DNA from: Sphingomonas aurantiaca
Lineage (GTDB): Bacteria > Pseudomonadota > Alphaproteobacteria > Sphingomonadales > Sphingomonadaceae
Reading direction: 5' to 3'
Assembly: GCF_003050705.1 (NCBI RefSeq)
Contig: NZ_QAOG01000010.1
Location: forward strand, 1 to 56,324
DNA: 56,324 bases
This document shows positions 24,124-33,731 of the stretch, in pieces. A model generated the notes under the pieces. It was not told the DNA's origin. It was given only the letters and a program-made list of their open reading frames with translations, and made no database searches. The number at the start of each line of letters is the position of its first letter. Within the stretch, counting starts at the first letter, position 1. The translations under genes and the position numbers were made by a program.

Positions 24124-25389
24124 ATGCACCGTTTTATTGCGGCCTTATTGGCCGTGGCGTCGTGCGCGTCGATCGCACAGGCGCAGTCAGCCGATCCAAC
24201 ATCGACCAGTCCCCCGCTCACCCTTGAGCAGGCGCTTTCGCTTGCCGGAGCCAGCGCCCCCAGCCTTGAGGCTGCCACGGCTGGCGTCCGGGCAGCACAA
24301 GCAGGCCGCACGGTTGCCGGCTACCGCCCGAACCCGTCGATCGTCGCCGAGACCGAGAACATTGCCGGCAGCGGCCAATATCGCGGTCTTCGAAGCGCCG
24401 AGACAACGGCAGGTCTGGCACTACCGATCGAGTTGGGTGGCAAACGATCGGCACGGATCGCTGTCGCAGATGCGATTGGTAATCGAGCGAGGATAGGCAC
24501 GGCGTTGGCCGAGGCTGATCTACGGCTTGCCATCACGCAGCTCTACATCGAGGCGACCGCAGCGGAACGCCGACTGGTGACCGCGCGCGAGCAGGCCGGT
24601 ATCGCCCGCGAAGCATCGCGCGCAGCCGGCGTCCGCGTTCAAGCGGGGCGAGCATCACCGCTCGAACAGCAGCGCGCCGATGTATTGCGGATCAACGCGG
24701 AGACGGCTGTGGAGCGCGCAGAGCGGCTTGCCGAGGTCGCCCGAAGCAATCTTGCCCGACGGATCGGCCAACCCCTCACGGGACCGTTGGACTTGGTGTG
24801 GTTCGGCCGTGTCGAGGGCTTTGGTCCAGCGCGGCCGATCGAGACCGCCGGGACGCTGGCATTGGCGGCGACACGCGCGGACGTGACAACGGCAGAGGCA
24901 CAGGTGCGGCTTGCTAGGTCGCAGCGCATTCCCGACGTGACACTCAGCGCCAGCGCACGACGGCTTGAGGCTACGAACGACGTGGCAGCGGTGTTCGGGC
25001 TGTCGATCCCGTTCCCACTGTTCAACAACGGCAAGGCGGCAGTGGCGCAGGCGCGGGCGCAGACTGATCAGGCGCAGGCGCTACGTCGCGCGGCCGAGCT
25101 GGATACCGCGCAGGATATCGCAAGCGCACAGGCGAACGTCGCGAATGCCGCGACGACCGCTCGCAACGCCAGCGGGCCGGCATTGGCGTCGGCAAGCGAA
25201 GCCGCTCGGATCGCCCGGATCGGCTACCGGGAGGGCAAGTTCGGTCAGCTCGATTTGCTCGATGCCGAACGTACCCTGTCCGAAACACGAACCGCCGCGA
25301 TCGATGCGCTCGCCACCTATCACGACGCCAAGGCACGCCTCGAACGGCTCGTTGCCGCAGCGCCCTCGACCGAGGAAACCAATCAATGA
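24124..25389 (+). CDS. czcC: CzcC-type outer membrane efflux protein
   Basis: A 421-aa TolC-like protein with a signal peptide ending AQAQ and two outer-membrane efflux repeats. Long helices are rich in Ala/Arg/Gln (LEQALSLAGASAPSLEAATA and the second repeat KAAVAQARAQTDQAQALRRA). It forms the exit duct of a Czc-type tripartite pump. The stop overlaps czcB as ATGA. No Cys near the signal cleavage site, so not an obvious lipoprotein. Confidence 0.88.
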   Translation: MHRFIAALLAVASCASIAQAQSADPTSTSPPLTLEQALSLAGASAPSLEAATAGVRAAQAGRTVAGYRPNPSIVAETENIAGSGQYRGLRSAETTAGLALPIELGGKRSARIAVADAIGNRARIGTALAEADLRLAITQLYIEATAAERRLVTAREQAGIAREASRAAGVRVQAGRASPLEQQRADVLRINAETAVERAERLAEVARSNLARRIGQPLTGPLDLVWFGRVEGFGPARPIETAGTLALAATRADVTTAEAQVRLARSQRIPDVTLSASARRLEATNDVAAVFGLSIPFPLFNNGKAAVAQARAQTDQAQALRRAAELDTAQDIASAQANVANAATTARNASGPALASASEAARIARIGYREGKFGQLDLLDAERTLSETRTAAIDALATYHDAKARLERLVAAAPSTEETNQ

Positions 25390-26555
25390 CGAAGACCATC
25401 ATGCGGGCGCTCGCGCCTGTGACCCTGGCTGTCCTCCTTGCCGGATGCGGCGGGGGTGGCAACGGCGAGGCCGGTGAGAAAGCCGGAGCCGAGAAGACCG
25501 AAGGTGCCGAGGCCAGCGAAGCCAAGGAGGGTCCAAAGGATATCGTCACCCTGTCCGCGCAGCAGATTGCGGATGCCGGGATAGAGGTTACGCGTCCTAC
25601 AGTAGGCGGCGTGGCCGGAGCGATCGAGCTATCGGCAACGATCGAGGGCGATCCTCAGGGTGTGCAGGTTGTGTCCACCTCCGTAGGCGGTCGGCTCGTT
25701 TCCCTCACCAGCAATCTCGGGCAGTCAGTCAGCCGGGGAGACCCGCTGGCTATCATCGAAAGCCGGGAAGCGGCATCACTGAAAGCGGAGGTAGAAGCCG
25801 CGCGCGCGCGTTCCGCACTCGCCCAATCAAACCTTCGCCGCGAACAGCGCCTGTTCGCTGAACGTGTTTCGCCAGAGCAGGATCTGGTCGCAGCGCGGAC
25901 GGCAGCGACGGAGGCCAGCATTGCCCTTCGCCTCGCGCAGCAGCAATTGTCAGCGACGGGCAGCGGAGGCGGCGCGCTCAACCGCATCGCGGTTCGCTCG
26001 CCGATCGCCGGCCAGGTCATCGCGAGATCCGCTACACTCGGGCAGGCGGTCGCGGCCGATGCAGAGCTGTTCCGCGTCGCCAACCTGTCGAAGGTCACTG
26101 TAACCACCTCACTCGTCCCCACCGATGCCGGTCGGGTGAAACCCGGCGTGCGTGTCGAAGTGACGGCACCGGGGCGGCGTCAGGAGGGGCGCGTCACGTT
26201 CGTATCCCCCATTCTGGACGAGACGACCCGATTGGTGCCGGTGATCGCTACCCTCGACAACGCCGGCAGCACATGGCGCGTCGGCGAAACGGTCAACGTA
26301 TCGATCCTCGTTCCTGCGACCGGGGACCGCACCGTCGCCGTGCCATCGGCCGCAGTGCAGATGATCGAGGACAAGTCGTTCGTGTTCGTCCGCACTGCGA
26401 CAGGATTCCGGGCAATTCCCGTGACGCTTGGTCGCACCAACGGCGGGCAAGTCACCGTAACGGCAGGCCTTACCGGCTCGGAGCGCATCGCTTCCACCAA
26501 CAGCTTCACGCTCAAGGCCGAACTCGGCAAGGGTGCAGGCGGGGATGAGGACTGA
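25386..26555 (+). CDS. czcB: CzcB-type periplasmic adaptor
   Basis: A 389-aa membrane fusion protein. The N-terminus has a lipobox-like LAVLLAGCGG (Cys about 21), then an acidic Glu/Ala/Lys linker, a lipoyl/hairpin region (about 110-200) and beta-barrel domain. It links the RND pump to the outer membrane duct and may chaperone metal. It overlaps czcC by ATGA and precedes czcA by 3 nt. Confidence 0.88.
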   Translation: MTKTIMRALAPVTLAVLLAGCGGGGNGEAGEKAGAEKTEGAEASEAKEGPKDIVTLSAQQIADAGIEVTRPTVGGVAGAIELSATIEGDPQGVQVVSTSVGGRLVSLTSNLGQSVSRGDPLAIIESREAASLKAEVEAARARSALAQSNLRREQRLFAERVSPEQDLVAARTAATEASIALRLAQQQLSATGSGGGALNRIAVRSPIAGQVIARSATLGQAVAADAELFRVANLSKVTVTTSLVPTDAGRVKPGVRVEVTAPGRRQEGRVTFVSPILDETTRLVPVIATLDNAGSTWRVGETVNVSILVPATGDRTVAVPSAAVQMIEDKSFVFVRTATGFRAIPVTLGRTNGGQVTVTAGLTGSERIASTNSFTLKAELGKGAGGDED

Positions 26556-26558
26556 GCC

Positions 26559-29500
26559 ATGATCGGTCGCATCGTCACCCTCTCCGTCGAGAAGCGCTGG
26601 CTCGTCCTGCTTCTCACCATCGCGGCTGCATTGCTCGGGATTGGCGCGCTGCGTCAGCTTCCGATCGACGCCGTACCCGACATCACCAATAACCAGGTGC
26701 AGATCAATGTCGTTGCTCCTGCCCTCTCCCCCGATCAGATCGAGAAGCAGGTTGCGTTCACGGTCGAAACCGCGCTCGCGGGCATTCCTGGCCTTGAATA
26801 TACCCGCTCGCTAAGTCGCAATGGCTTTGCCCAGATCACAGCGGTTTTCGGTGAAAAGACCGATATCTACTTTGCGCGAGCGCAGGTCGCGGAACGTCTG
26901 CGAACCGCTGAGGAAGACCTTCCCGAAGGTGTGAACCCCGAGATGGGGCCGATCGCTACGGGCCTCGGCGATATCTTCATGTGGACGGTCGAATATCGCG
27001 AGCTGGACCAAGTTCACCACCGCAACGGCGAACCCGGCTTGCAGCGCGATGCCAGCTATATCACCCCCGAGGGGGATCACCTTGTCAGCGACGCCGACAA
27101 GGCGACCTATCTGCGCACCGTACAGGATTGGATCGTCACGCCGCAGCTCAAAAGCACGGCCGGGCTTGCTGGCGTCGACTCCCTTGGTGGCTACACCAAG
27201 GAATATCTCGTTATTCCGGACATACAGCGCATGGCGGCAATGCGGCTAACGCTTCAGGATCTCACCACCGCCCTTCAGCGCAGCAATACCAGCGCGGGCG
27301 CTGGCGTGGTCAACCGCAACGGAGAAGGGCTGGCGGTTCGATCGGATGGGCGTGTTCGCAACGCCGACGAGCTGGCACGTACCGTCGTTGCCACCCGCGA
27401 GAGCGTTCCGATCCTGCTTAACCAGATCGCGACCGTTCGCACCGGGCAGGCGCTACGCATGGGATCGGCGTCAGAAAACGGCCATGAAGTTGTCGTCGGC
27501 ACCGCGGTTATGCGGATCGGGGAGAATAGCCGCACGGTATCGACCGGCGTTGCCGAACGGCTGACGCAGATCGGCCGCTCTTTGCCGGTCGATGTTGTCG
27601 TGAAGCCGGTCATGAACCGGACCGAGCTGGTGAACTCCACAATTTCGACGGTTGCCCGCAACCTCGCCGAAGGTGCGGTGCTGGTAATCGTCGTTCTGTT
27701 TGCGCTGCTTGGCAATTTCCGCGCGGCGCTGATCGCGGCCTGCGTCATTCCGATCACGATGCTGCTGACCAGCATCGGCATGTTGGAGGCGGGCGTTTCC
27801 GCAAATCTGATGAGCCTTGGTGCGCTCGACTTTGGTCTGATCGTAGATGGCGCGGTCATTATTGTGGAGAACGCATTACGGCGTTTGGGCGAGGCGCAGC
27901 ATGGTCGTGATGACGTGCTGACCATCGAGCAACGTCTCGGGATTGTCGCGGCGTCGGCGCGCGAGATGATCCGGCCATCGGTGTACGGGCAGGCTATCAT
28001 CATCCTTGTCTATGCGCCGTTGCTCACCTTCACGGGTGTCGAAGGCAAGATGTTCGAGCCGATGGCGCTCACGGTCATCATCGCTCTGGTGTTCGCCTTC
28101 ATCCTATCGCTGACCTTCATACCGGCAGCGATTGCGATCTGTCTCAGCAAGCGGGTCGAGGAGAAGGAAAGCCGCGTCGTCACCTTCCTCCGGAAACGTT
28201 ATGAGCCGGGACTTGATGCGGCAATGCGCCGACCCACCCTCACCATCGGCGTCGCGATCGGTGCGCTGGCACTCGCCGGGGCCGCTTTTACGACATTGGG
28301 GCAGGAGTTCTTGCCGCAGCTCGATGAGGGCAACATCCTCGTGCAGGCGGTCCGCATCCCGGGCACATCGGTCGATCAGAGCCAGGCGATGCAATTCCAG
28401 GTGGAAAAGGCACTCGCCAAGGCCCCTGAGGTCCGCTTCGCCTTCTCGCGCACCGGCACGTCCGAAATCGCATCGGACCCGATGCCGCCTAACGCGACCG
28501 ACACCTTCGTCATCCTGAAGCCGAAGAAGGAGTGGCCCGACCCCGGCCTGTCCAAGGAAGAGCTGGTCGAGCGGCTGGAAAAGCGGCTCTCCACTCTGCC
28601 CGGCAACGCCTATGAGATCACTCAGCCGATCCAGATGCGGTTCAACGAGCTGATTGCAGGCGTGCGCGGCGACATCGCGATCAAGGTCTTTGGCGACGAC
28701 TTTGGCGAGATGAACGCGACCGCAGATCGGATAGCCGGCATCCTTCGAAAGACGCGGGGTGCAGCAGACGTGCGGGTTGAACAAACCGAAGGCTTGCCGA
28801 TGCTCGATATCCGGCCGAACCGCACTGCCATGTCCCGCGTCGGGGTGACGGCGGGTGACGTGCAGGACACGGTTGCCGCAGCCATTGGCGGCCGACAGGC
28901 TGGCGTGATCTTTGAAGGCGATCGTCGCTTCCCCGTCGTGATCCGGATGGCCGAAAGCTCACGATCCGATCTGACGGCGGTTGCTCAGGTGCCGGTGCCG
29001 ACCGGCAGTGGCGGCTTCGTACCGCTATCGACAGTGGCGGATATCGCCGTGGTCGATGGTCCCAACCAGATCAGCCGCGAGAACGGCAAGCGGCGTGTCG
29101 TGGTGCAGGCCAACGTGCGCGATCGAGACGTGGCCGGTGTCGTGGCTGATGCCCGGTCAGCCATCGACGCTCAGGTGAAATTGCCGCCTGGCACGTATCT
29201 CGAATGGGGCGGTCAGTTCGAGAACCTGGCATCTGCCCGCGATAGGCTTAGCGTTGTGGTGCCGATCTGCTTCGTGGTCATCATGTTCCTGCTCTACGGC
29301 GCGCTTGGCTCCGTCAGGGATGCGTTGATCGTGTTTACCGGCGTTCCGCTGGCGCTGGTCGGAGGCATCCTTGCGCTGGTGCTAAGAGGCATGCCGTTCT
29401 CCATTTCAGCGGCAGTCGGCTTCATCGCGCTATCAGGTGTCGCGGTTCTCAACGGGCTGGTCATGGTGTCGTCCATCCATGATCTGATGCGGCAAGGCAT

Positions 29501-29792
29501 GGGTCGTGCGGTAGCGGCGCATCAAGGCGCTCTGGCGCGGCTCCGGCCAGTTGCGATGACGGCGCTCGTTGCGTCGCTTGGCTTCGTGCCGATGGCACTT
29601 GGTCATGGTGCTGGAGCCGAGGTGCAAAAGCCGCTGGCGACCGTCGTCATTGGTGGCCTGATATCCGCAACCTTGCTCACCTTGTTCGTGCTGCCGACGC
29701 TCTACGCTCGTTTCGGACGGCGCGAGCTGCCAGCCCCATCAGGGGGACACATCGAACTGCCGCCTTTGAGTCATGACAGCGTGAGGGCTTAA
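26559..29792 (+). CDS. czcA: CzcA-type heavy-metal RND pump
   Basis: A 1077-aa HME-RND transporter with twelve transmembrane helices. The family motif DFGLIVDGAVIIVEN (about 424-438) matches the HME1 consensus of Co/Zn/Cd pumps rather than the Cu/Ag type. Porter domains include GVEGKMFEPMA and LPQLDEGNILVQA. It exports divalent cations from periplasm or cytoplasm using protons. The czcCBA genes are tightly packed and lie downstream of the divalent MerR unit. Confidence 0.92.
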   Translation: MIGRIVTLSVEKRWLVLLLTIAAALLGIGALRQLPIDAVPDITNNQVQINVVAPALSPDQIEKQVAFTVETALAGIPGLEYTRSLSRNGFAQITAVFGEKTDIYFARAQVAERLRTAEEDLPEGVNPEMGPIATGLGDIFMWTVEYRELDQVHHRNGEPGLQRDASYITPEGDHLVSDADKATYLRTVQDWIVTPQLKSTAGLAGVDSLGGYTKEYLVIPDIQRMAAMRLTLQDLTTALQRSNTSAGAGVVNRNGEGLAVRSDGRVRNADELARTVVATRESVPILLNQIATVRTGQALRMGSASENGHEVVVGTAVMRIGENSRTVSTGVAERLTQIGRSLPVDVVVKPVMNRTELVNSTISTVARNLAEGAVLVIVVLFALLGNFRAALIAACVIPITMLLTSIGMLEAGVSANLMSLGALDFGLIVDGAVIIVENALRRLGEAQHGRDDVLTIEQRLGIVAASAREMIRPSVYGQAIIILVYAPLLTFTGVEGKMFEPMALTVIIALVFAFILSLTFIPAAIAICLSKRVEEKESRVVTFLRKRYEPGLDAAMRRPTLTIGVAIGALALAGAAFTTLGQEFLPQLDEGNILVQAVRIPGTSVDQSQAMQFQVEKALAKAPEVRFAFSRTGTSEIASDPMPPNATDTFVILKPKKEWPDPGLSKEELVERLEKRLSTLPGNAYEITQPIQMRFNELIAGVRGDIAIKVFGDDFGEMNATADRIAGILRKTRGAADVRVEQTEGLPMLDIRPNRTAMSRVGVTAGDVQDTVAAAIGGRQAGVIFEGDRRFPVVIRMAESSRSDLTAVAQVPVPTGSGGFVPLSTVADIAVVDGPNQISRENGKRRVVVQANVRDRDVAGVVADARSAIDAQVKLPPGTYLEWGGQFENLASARDRLSVVVPICFVVIMFLLYGALGSVRDALIVFTGVPLALVGGILALVLRGMPFSISAAVGFIALSGVAVLNGLVMVSSIHDLMRQGMGRAVAAHQGALARLRPVAMTALVASLGFVPMALGHGAGAEVQKPLATVVIGGLISATLLTLFVLPTLYARFGRRELPAPSGGHIELPPLSHDSVRA

Positions 29793-29795
29793 GCT

Positions 29796-30482
29796 ATGCA
29801 GGCCGTTGCCTTCACGCTCATTCCCGTCGTCGCCGTACTGATCGGCTCGCTATTCGCGGTATCGAGACGGCCAAGTGATGCCTTCGTAAGCGCCATGCAG
29901 CACTTGGCGGCAGGCGTCGTGTTCGCCGCAGCGGCAGCCGAGATCCTGCCCCAGGTGATGCACGAAGGTTCACCGATCGCGACATTCACAGGCGGCGCGC
30001 TTGGCATTCTCGTGATGCTGTCGCTCAAAGCCCTTGAGGGTCGCGCCAGTGGACCGATCGCCATGCTCGGTGCGGTCGCGGTCGACATCCTGATCGACGG
30101 GCTTGTTCTCGGGTTGGCGTTCGTCGCTGGCGGGAAGGCCGGCGTGTTGCTGACGATCGCGTTGACGTTGGAGGTGCTGTTTCTCGGACTGACCGTGACC
30201 ACCGAGTTGGGCGAGACGATCAAGTCCAAGGCGCGGATCATCGCGATTACGATGGGGATCGCGTTGTTGCTGCCGATCGGTGCGGCGATAGCGACTCCCG
30301 TTGCGACGTTTCCGCCCGTCGTCATCGCCGGGTTTCTCAGTTTCGGTTTGATGGCGCTGCTCTACCTTGTGACGGAAGAGCTATTGGTGGAGGCGCACGA
30401 GAAGCCCGATACCCCGCTTATCAGCGCCATGTTTTTCATCGGCTTTTTGGGATTGCTCCTGATCGAGGAGTTTTTGGGCTGA
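29796..30482 (+). CDS. ZIP-family metal transporter
   Basis: A 228-aa polytopic protein with eight hydrophobic segments. MQHLAAGVVFAAAAAEILP and VDILIDGLVLGLAF correspond to the helix 4/5-type metal site of ZIP proteins, with His/Asp/Glu positioned as in ZupT-like members. ATG follows the czcA stop after 3 nt, so it is part of the efflux operon. ZIP proteins usually import metals; in this operon export from the periplasm or a balancing role is possible. The substrate is not determined. Confidence 0.78.
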   Translation: MQAVAFTLIPVVAVLIGSLFAVSRRPSDAFVSAMQHLAAGVVFAAAAAEILPQVMHEGSPIATFTGGALGILVMLSLKALEGRASGPIAMLGAVAVDILIDGLVLGLAFVAGGKAGVLLTIALTLEVLFLGLTVTTELGETIKSKARIIAITMGIALLLPIGAAIATPVATFPPVVIAGFLSFGLMALLYLVTEELLVEAHEKPDTPLISAMFFIGFLGLLLIEEFLG

Positions 30483-30691
30483 CCGCTCGACGTGGAACGT
30501 CTTGGACCAATGATGATGACGTCGAGCTTCGTCGGCGTATCGAGGCCAAGCAGACTCTGGCGGTAATCGCACGCGAGATGGGCCGAACGATGGATGCGGT
30601 TCGGGGAAGAGCCTCAACCCTACGGGTAACTCTCCGCTCGTCACAGCGACCATGGCGCGACGGCGTGCCGCGGCGGGTAGATGTAGACTAG
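30479..30691 (+). CDS. small SANT/Myb-like DNA-binding protein, CTG start proposed
   Basis: An open frame of about 70 residues: TSWTNDDDVELRRRIEAKQT, then LAVIAREMGRTMDAVRGRAS. This matches small alphaproteobacterial Myb/SANT-like proteins with a Trp-containing first helix and a recognition helix AVRGRA. No ATG or GTG precedes the Trp in frame. A CTG at 30479 overlaps the ZIP stop (CTGA) and has GAGGAG at 8 nt, so it is proposed as the start. Could also be a decayed gene. Confidence 0.5.
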   Translation: MTARRGTSWTNDDDVELRRRIEAKQTLAVIAREMGRTMDAVRGRASTLRVTLRSSQRPWRDGVPRRVDVD

Positions 30692-30695
30692 GAAA

Positions 30696-30726
30696 ATAGG
30701 GGCGGCTGCCCGCCCCTATCCAGCTT
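30696..30726 (-). terminator. rho-independent terminator for the CC-rich gene
   Basis: Perfect 10-bp stem ATAGGGGCGG (30696-30705) and CCGCCCCTAT (30710-30719) with loop CTGC. On the minus strand it is followed by a T-run (30693-30697 complement). It lies just past the stop codon of the gene at 30727-30915. Confidence 0.75.
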
Positions 30727-30915
30727 TTAGCCGTGCTTCATGCCGCCCTTGGCATGATCGCAGCAGTCCGCGGCCTTGGCTTTTGCGCCATCCTTGCAGC
30801 AGTCCGCACCGTCCTTGCAGCACGCCATGTCGGCGCAGCAATTGGCGACAGCGGCGAATGCGCCAGTCGACAGGGTGAGGGCGAAGGCAGCGCTGATGAG
30901 CTTGAACTTGGTCAT
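30727..30915 (-). CDS. tiny secreted Cys-Cys-rich putative metal-binding protein
   Basis: A 62-aa protein: signal peptide (1-22, ending AFAA), then four CC pairs (NCC, ACC, DCC, DCC) spaced by short Lys/Asp/Ala stretches and a final GGMKHG. The mature part would hold eight cysteines in about 40 residues, which suggests a thiol metal buffer in the periplasm. It does not match a family I can name. A dedicated terminator follows, so it is a separate transcription unit next to the DUF2946-like gene. Confidence 0.72.
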   Translation of the reverse strand: MTKFKLISAAFALTLSTGAFAAVANCCADMACCKDGADCCKDGAKAKAADCCDHAKGGMKHG

Positions 30916-30952
30916 GATATTCTCCGAAATTTACATGTGATGGTGTTCGACG

Positions 30953-31306
30953 TCACACGGTTTGCGGAGGGGGCGTGGCCGGAGCGTATGCCATGCCCAA
31001 AAGGCCCGTCTGTGGAGCTGGCCAAGGCGATAGATGGGAGGACGGAACCAGCCCGATATGCTCGACGGTTTCGCCGGCAACCGCAACGCACGGTATGGCG
31101 CAGGCCGACGCAGGTGCCTTTTTGATGGGAGCGCCTGCTGATTTGCTGGCGCAGTCCATCATCGCGGACGCAGCCGGAGGCGCGGCCATCGCCATCGTCT
31201 CGCAGAGCGGGCCAAGCCGGACCAGCAACATCACTGCCAGGACGAAAAACGCCATGGAACGCAATATCTTGGAGAATGGGCGAGCCCGGCGTTTCATTGG
31301 ATGCAT
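30953..31306 (-). CDS. small secreted/membrane protein with Cys residues, DUF2946-like
   Basis: A 117-aa protein with a basic start, one long hydrophobic segment (about 16-32) and a periplasmic tail containing MMDCASKS and ACAIPC. This style resembles small copper-cluster proteins such as DUF2946. Start is uncertain: ATG 31306 gives MHPMKRR, while ATG 31297 gives MKRR. It lies 37 nt upstream of the CC-rich gene, in the same direction. Confidence 0.55.
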   Translation of the reverse strand: MHPMKRRARPFSKILRSMAFFVLAVMLLVRLGPLCETMAMAAPPAASAMMDCASKSAGAPIKKAPASACAIPCVAVAGETVEHIGLVPSSHLSPWPAPQTGLLGMAYAPATPPPQTV

Positions 31307-31366
31307 CTAGAAGCACACTCAGTGATGCACAATGTCGGAGGAGCGGTTCGCCACACTAAGAGAACT

Positions 31367-32125
31367 TTACTCGCCTTTCCGGTACGTTGGCGAGGTTGCG
31401 ATGCTCGAAAGGTCCGTGGCGCTATCGATCGGCACATCTGCCTCCTTTCGCTCGGAATAGCGATCAACAAGCTGCGTGGTGTGCGGGCGTAGAAGGACCG
31501 TGAAGCGCACCAGCTCCTCCATCACATCCACGATCCGATCATAGTAGGCCGAAGGCTTCATTCGGTCGCTTTCGTCGAACTCCGCAAACGCCTTCGCGAC
31601 GCTCGATTGGTTTGGGATCGTCACCATTCGCATCCAACGGCCGAGGACGCGCAGGGTGTTCACGCTGTTGAACGACTGCGATCCGGCCGACACCTGCATG
31701 ACGGCAAGCGTGCGGCCCTGCGTCGGGCGCATCCCACCCATCGACAGCGGCAGGTGATCGACTTGCAGCTTCATGATGCCGGTGATCTGGCCGTGGCGCT
31801 CGGGGCTGCACCACACATGCCCCTCCGACCACATCGACAGTTCGCGTAGCTCGTGGACGGCCAGGTGATCGTCCCCCGTCACCTGATCGGGCAGCGGCAA
31901 CGTCGAAGGATCGAAGATTCGCGTTTCGCAGCCGAAGAATTGCAGCAGGCGAGCGGCTTCCTCAACGCACAACCGCGAAAAGGACCGCTCCCGCAAAGAG
32001 CCGTAGAGCAACAGTATGCGCGGAGGTGGATCACCAGCGCCCAGCCCAAGGGCAGGACGATCGAGCGCATAGCGCCGATCAAGGGCGGGTAGATGATCGG
32101 GGTCAGAGAGGGCGCGAAGCGGCAT
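31367..32125 (-). CDS. arsH: ArsH, NADPH-dependent FMN reductase for organoarsenicals
   Basis: A 252-aa flavoprotein. The flavodoxin-like core has RILLLYGSLRERSFSRLCVEEA (FMN phosphate loop) and SMGGMRPTQGRTLAVMQVS. ArsH oxidises trivalent methyl- or aryl-arsenicals, extending the operon beyond inorganic arsenic. ATG 32125 overlaps the ynfA stop as ATGA; the longer frame to 32389 runs through ynfA and is rejected. Confidence 0.92.
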   Translation of the reverse strand: MPLRALSDPDHLPALDRRYALDRPALGLGAGDPPPRILLLYGSLRERSFSRLCVEEAARLLQFFGCETRIFDPSTLPLPDQVTGDDHLAVHELRELSMWSEGHVWCSPERHGQITGIMKLQVDHLPLSMGGMRPTQGRTLAVMQVSAGSQSFNSVNTLRVLGRWMRMVTIPNQSSVAKAFAEFDESDRMKPSAYYDRIVDVMEELVRFTVLLRPHTTQLVDRYSERKEADVPIDSATDLSSIATSPTYRKGE

Positions 32126-32448
32126 CAGGCGGTCCTTGGGCCAAGCAGAATGATACAGGTGCCGATCAGGCAGAGTGTCGCTCCACCAGCGTCCCAGCGG
32201 TCGGGCCTCACCCCTTCGACAGCCCACAGCCAGATCAGCGATGCACAGATGTAGACGCCGCCATAGGCTGCATAGGCCCGCCCTGCTGCATCGCTGTCCA
32301 CGCGTGTCAGCAGCCAGGCGAACAGCACAAGCGATACCACGCCCGGAGCCAGCCACAGGGGCGATTTGCCCAGCCGCAACCATGCCCAAAAGGCAAAGCA
32401 GCCTGCGATTTCCGCGAGCGACGCGGCCAGATATACGAGTGCCGTCAT
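32125..32448 (-). CDS. ynfA: YnfA-family (UPF0060) small membrane protein
   Basis: A 107-aa protein with four transmembrane helices. MTALVYLAASLAEIAGCFAF and AGRAYAAYGGVYICASLIWL match the UPF0060/YnfA family, distant relatives of SMR exporters. It is embedded in the ars operon with ATGA overlaps on both sides. A role as an accessory arsenical or drug exporter is only inferred from that placement. Confidence 0.85.
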   Translation of the reverse strand: MTALVYLAASLAEIAGCFAFWAWLRLGKSPLWLAPGVVSLVLFAWLLTRVDSDAAGRAYAAYGGVYICASLIWLWAVEGVRPDRWDAGGATLCLIGTCIILLGPRTA

Positions 32449-33731
32449 CCCATGCTGATCCTGATCGCGAGTGCCGCGAGCGTTACCAGCAGCACCGGAA
32501 TCGTTAGCGTCGCGCCGACCTTGAAGTAATAGCCCCAGCCGATCCGAATGCCCTTTTGCCCGAGGACGTGCAGCCAGAGCAGCGTCGCGAGCGAGCCAAT
32601 CGGTGTGATTTTCGGGCCAAGGTCGCACCCGATCACGTTGGCGTAAATCATGGCTTCCTTGATCGCGCCCGTGGCGTGCGTCGCGTCGATCGACAGCGCA
32701 CCCACCAGAACGGTCGGCATGTTGTTCATCACCGACGACAGCAGCGCGGCAATGATCCCGGTGCCGAACGCCGCACCCCAAACGCCGCCTTGCGCGGTGC
32801 GATCGAGCAGGCCGGCAAGATGGTCGGTCAGTCCGGCATTCCGCAGGCCATAGACGACCAGGTACATGCCGAGCGAGAAGATCACGACCTGCCACGGCGC
32901 GCCGGCCAGCACCTTGCGCGTCTGGATGACATGGCCGCGCGCGGCGATGACCAGCAAGAGCACGGCACCGGCAGCAGCGACGGCGCTGACCGGCACGCCG
33001 ATAGGTTCGAGCAAGAAGAAGCCGGCGAGCAGCAGGGCGAGGACGACCCAGCCCGCCTTGAATGTGGCATGGTCACGGATCGCATCAGCGGGCGCGCGGA
33101 GCTGCGCCACATCGTAGCTGGCGGGTATGTCGCGCCGGAAGAACAGCAGCAGCACGACCAGCGTCGCGGCGATCGACGCCAGATCGACCGGCACCATCAC
33201 CGAGGCATAATCGGCAAAGCCGATCCGGAAGAAGTCGGCCGACACGATGTTGACGAGGTTGGAGACGATCAGCGGCAGGCTTGCGGTATCGGCAATGAAC
33301 CCCGCCGCCATGACGAACGCCAGCGTCGCCTTGTCCTTGTATCCCAGGGCCCTCAGCATCGCGATGACGATCGGCGTCAGGATCAGCGCGGCGCCGTCAT
33401 TGGCGAACAGCGCCGACACCGCCGCCCCGAGCAGGACGATCAGCACGAACAGCCGACGACCATGCCCCCCGCCCCAGCGCGCAACGTGGAGCGCCGCCCA
33501 TTCGAAGAACCCGGCTTCATCGAGCAACAGGCTGACGATGATGATCGCGACGAACGTCGCGGTCGCGTTCCAGACGATGCCCCACACCACCGGCACGTCA
33601 GAGAGCGAAACGACCCCGACGAGTAGCGCGACGGCCGCGCCGCCTAGCGCGCTCCAGCCGATGCCCAGGCCCTTGGGCTGCCAGATGACGAGCGCGATCG
33701 TGACGACGAAGATAGCGAACGCGAGCAGCAT
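32445..33731 (-). CDS. arsB: ArsB arsenite efflux pump
   Basis: A 428-aa protein with about twelve transmembrane segments of the ArsB/NhaD ion-transporter superfamily. ALFANDGAALILTPIVIAM and NVIGCDLGPKITPIGSLATLL are conserved ArsB stretches, with the Cys seen in classical ArsB. It extrudes As(III) using the proton gradient. ATG 33731 shares a base with the arsC stop (TGATG). No arsA is present, so it would work alone. Confidence 0.92.
   Translation of the reverse strand: MLLAFAIFVVTIALVIWQPKGLGIGWSALGGAAVALLVGVVSLSDVPVVWGIVWNATATFVAIIIVSLLLDEAGFFEWAALHVARWGGGHGRRLFVLIVLLGAAVSALFANDGAALILTPIVIAMLRALGYKDKATLAFVMAAGFIADTASLPLIVSNLVNIVSADFFRIGFADYASVMVPVDLASIAATLVVLLLFFRRDIPASYDVAQLRAPADAIRDHATFKAGWVVLALLLAGFFLLEPIGVPVSAVAAAGAVLLLVIAARGHVIQTRKVLAGAPWQVVIFSLGMYLVVYGLRNAGLTDHLAGLLDRTAQGGVWGAAFGTGIIAALLSSVMNNMPTVLVGALSIDATHATGAIKEAMIYANVIGCDLGPKITPIGSLATLLWLHVLGQKGIRIGWGYYFKVGATLTIPVLLVTLAALAIRISMG

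Noticed and set aside
32556..33626. Plus-strand frame of 356 residues across arsB
   Set aside because: His/Asp/Arg-rich composition typical of the complement of a membrane protein gene; arsB is certain.
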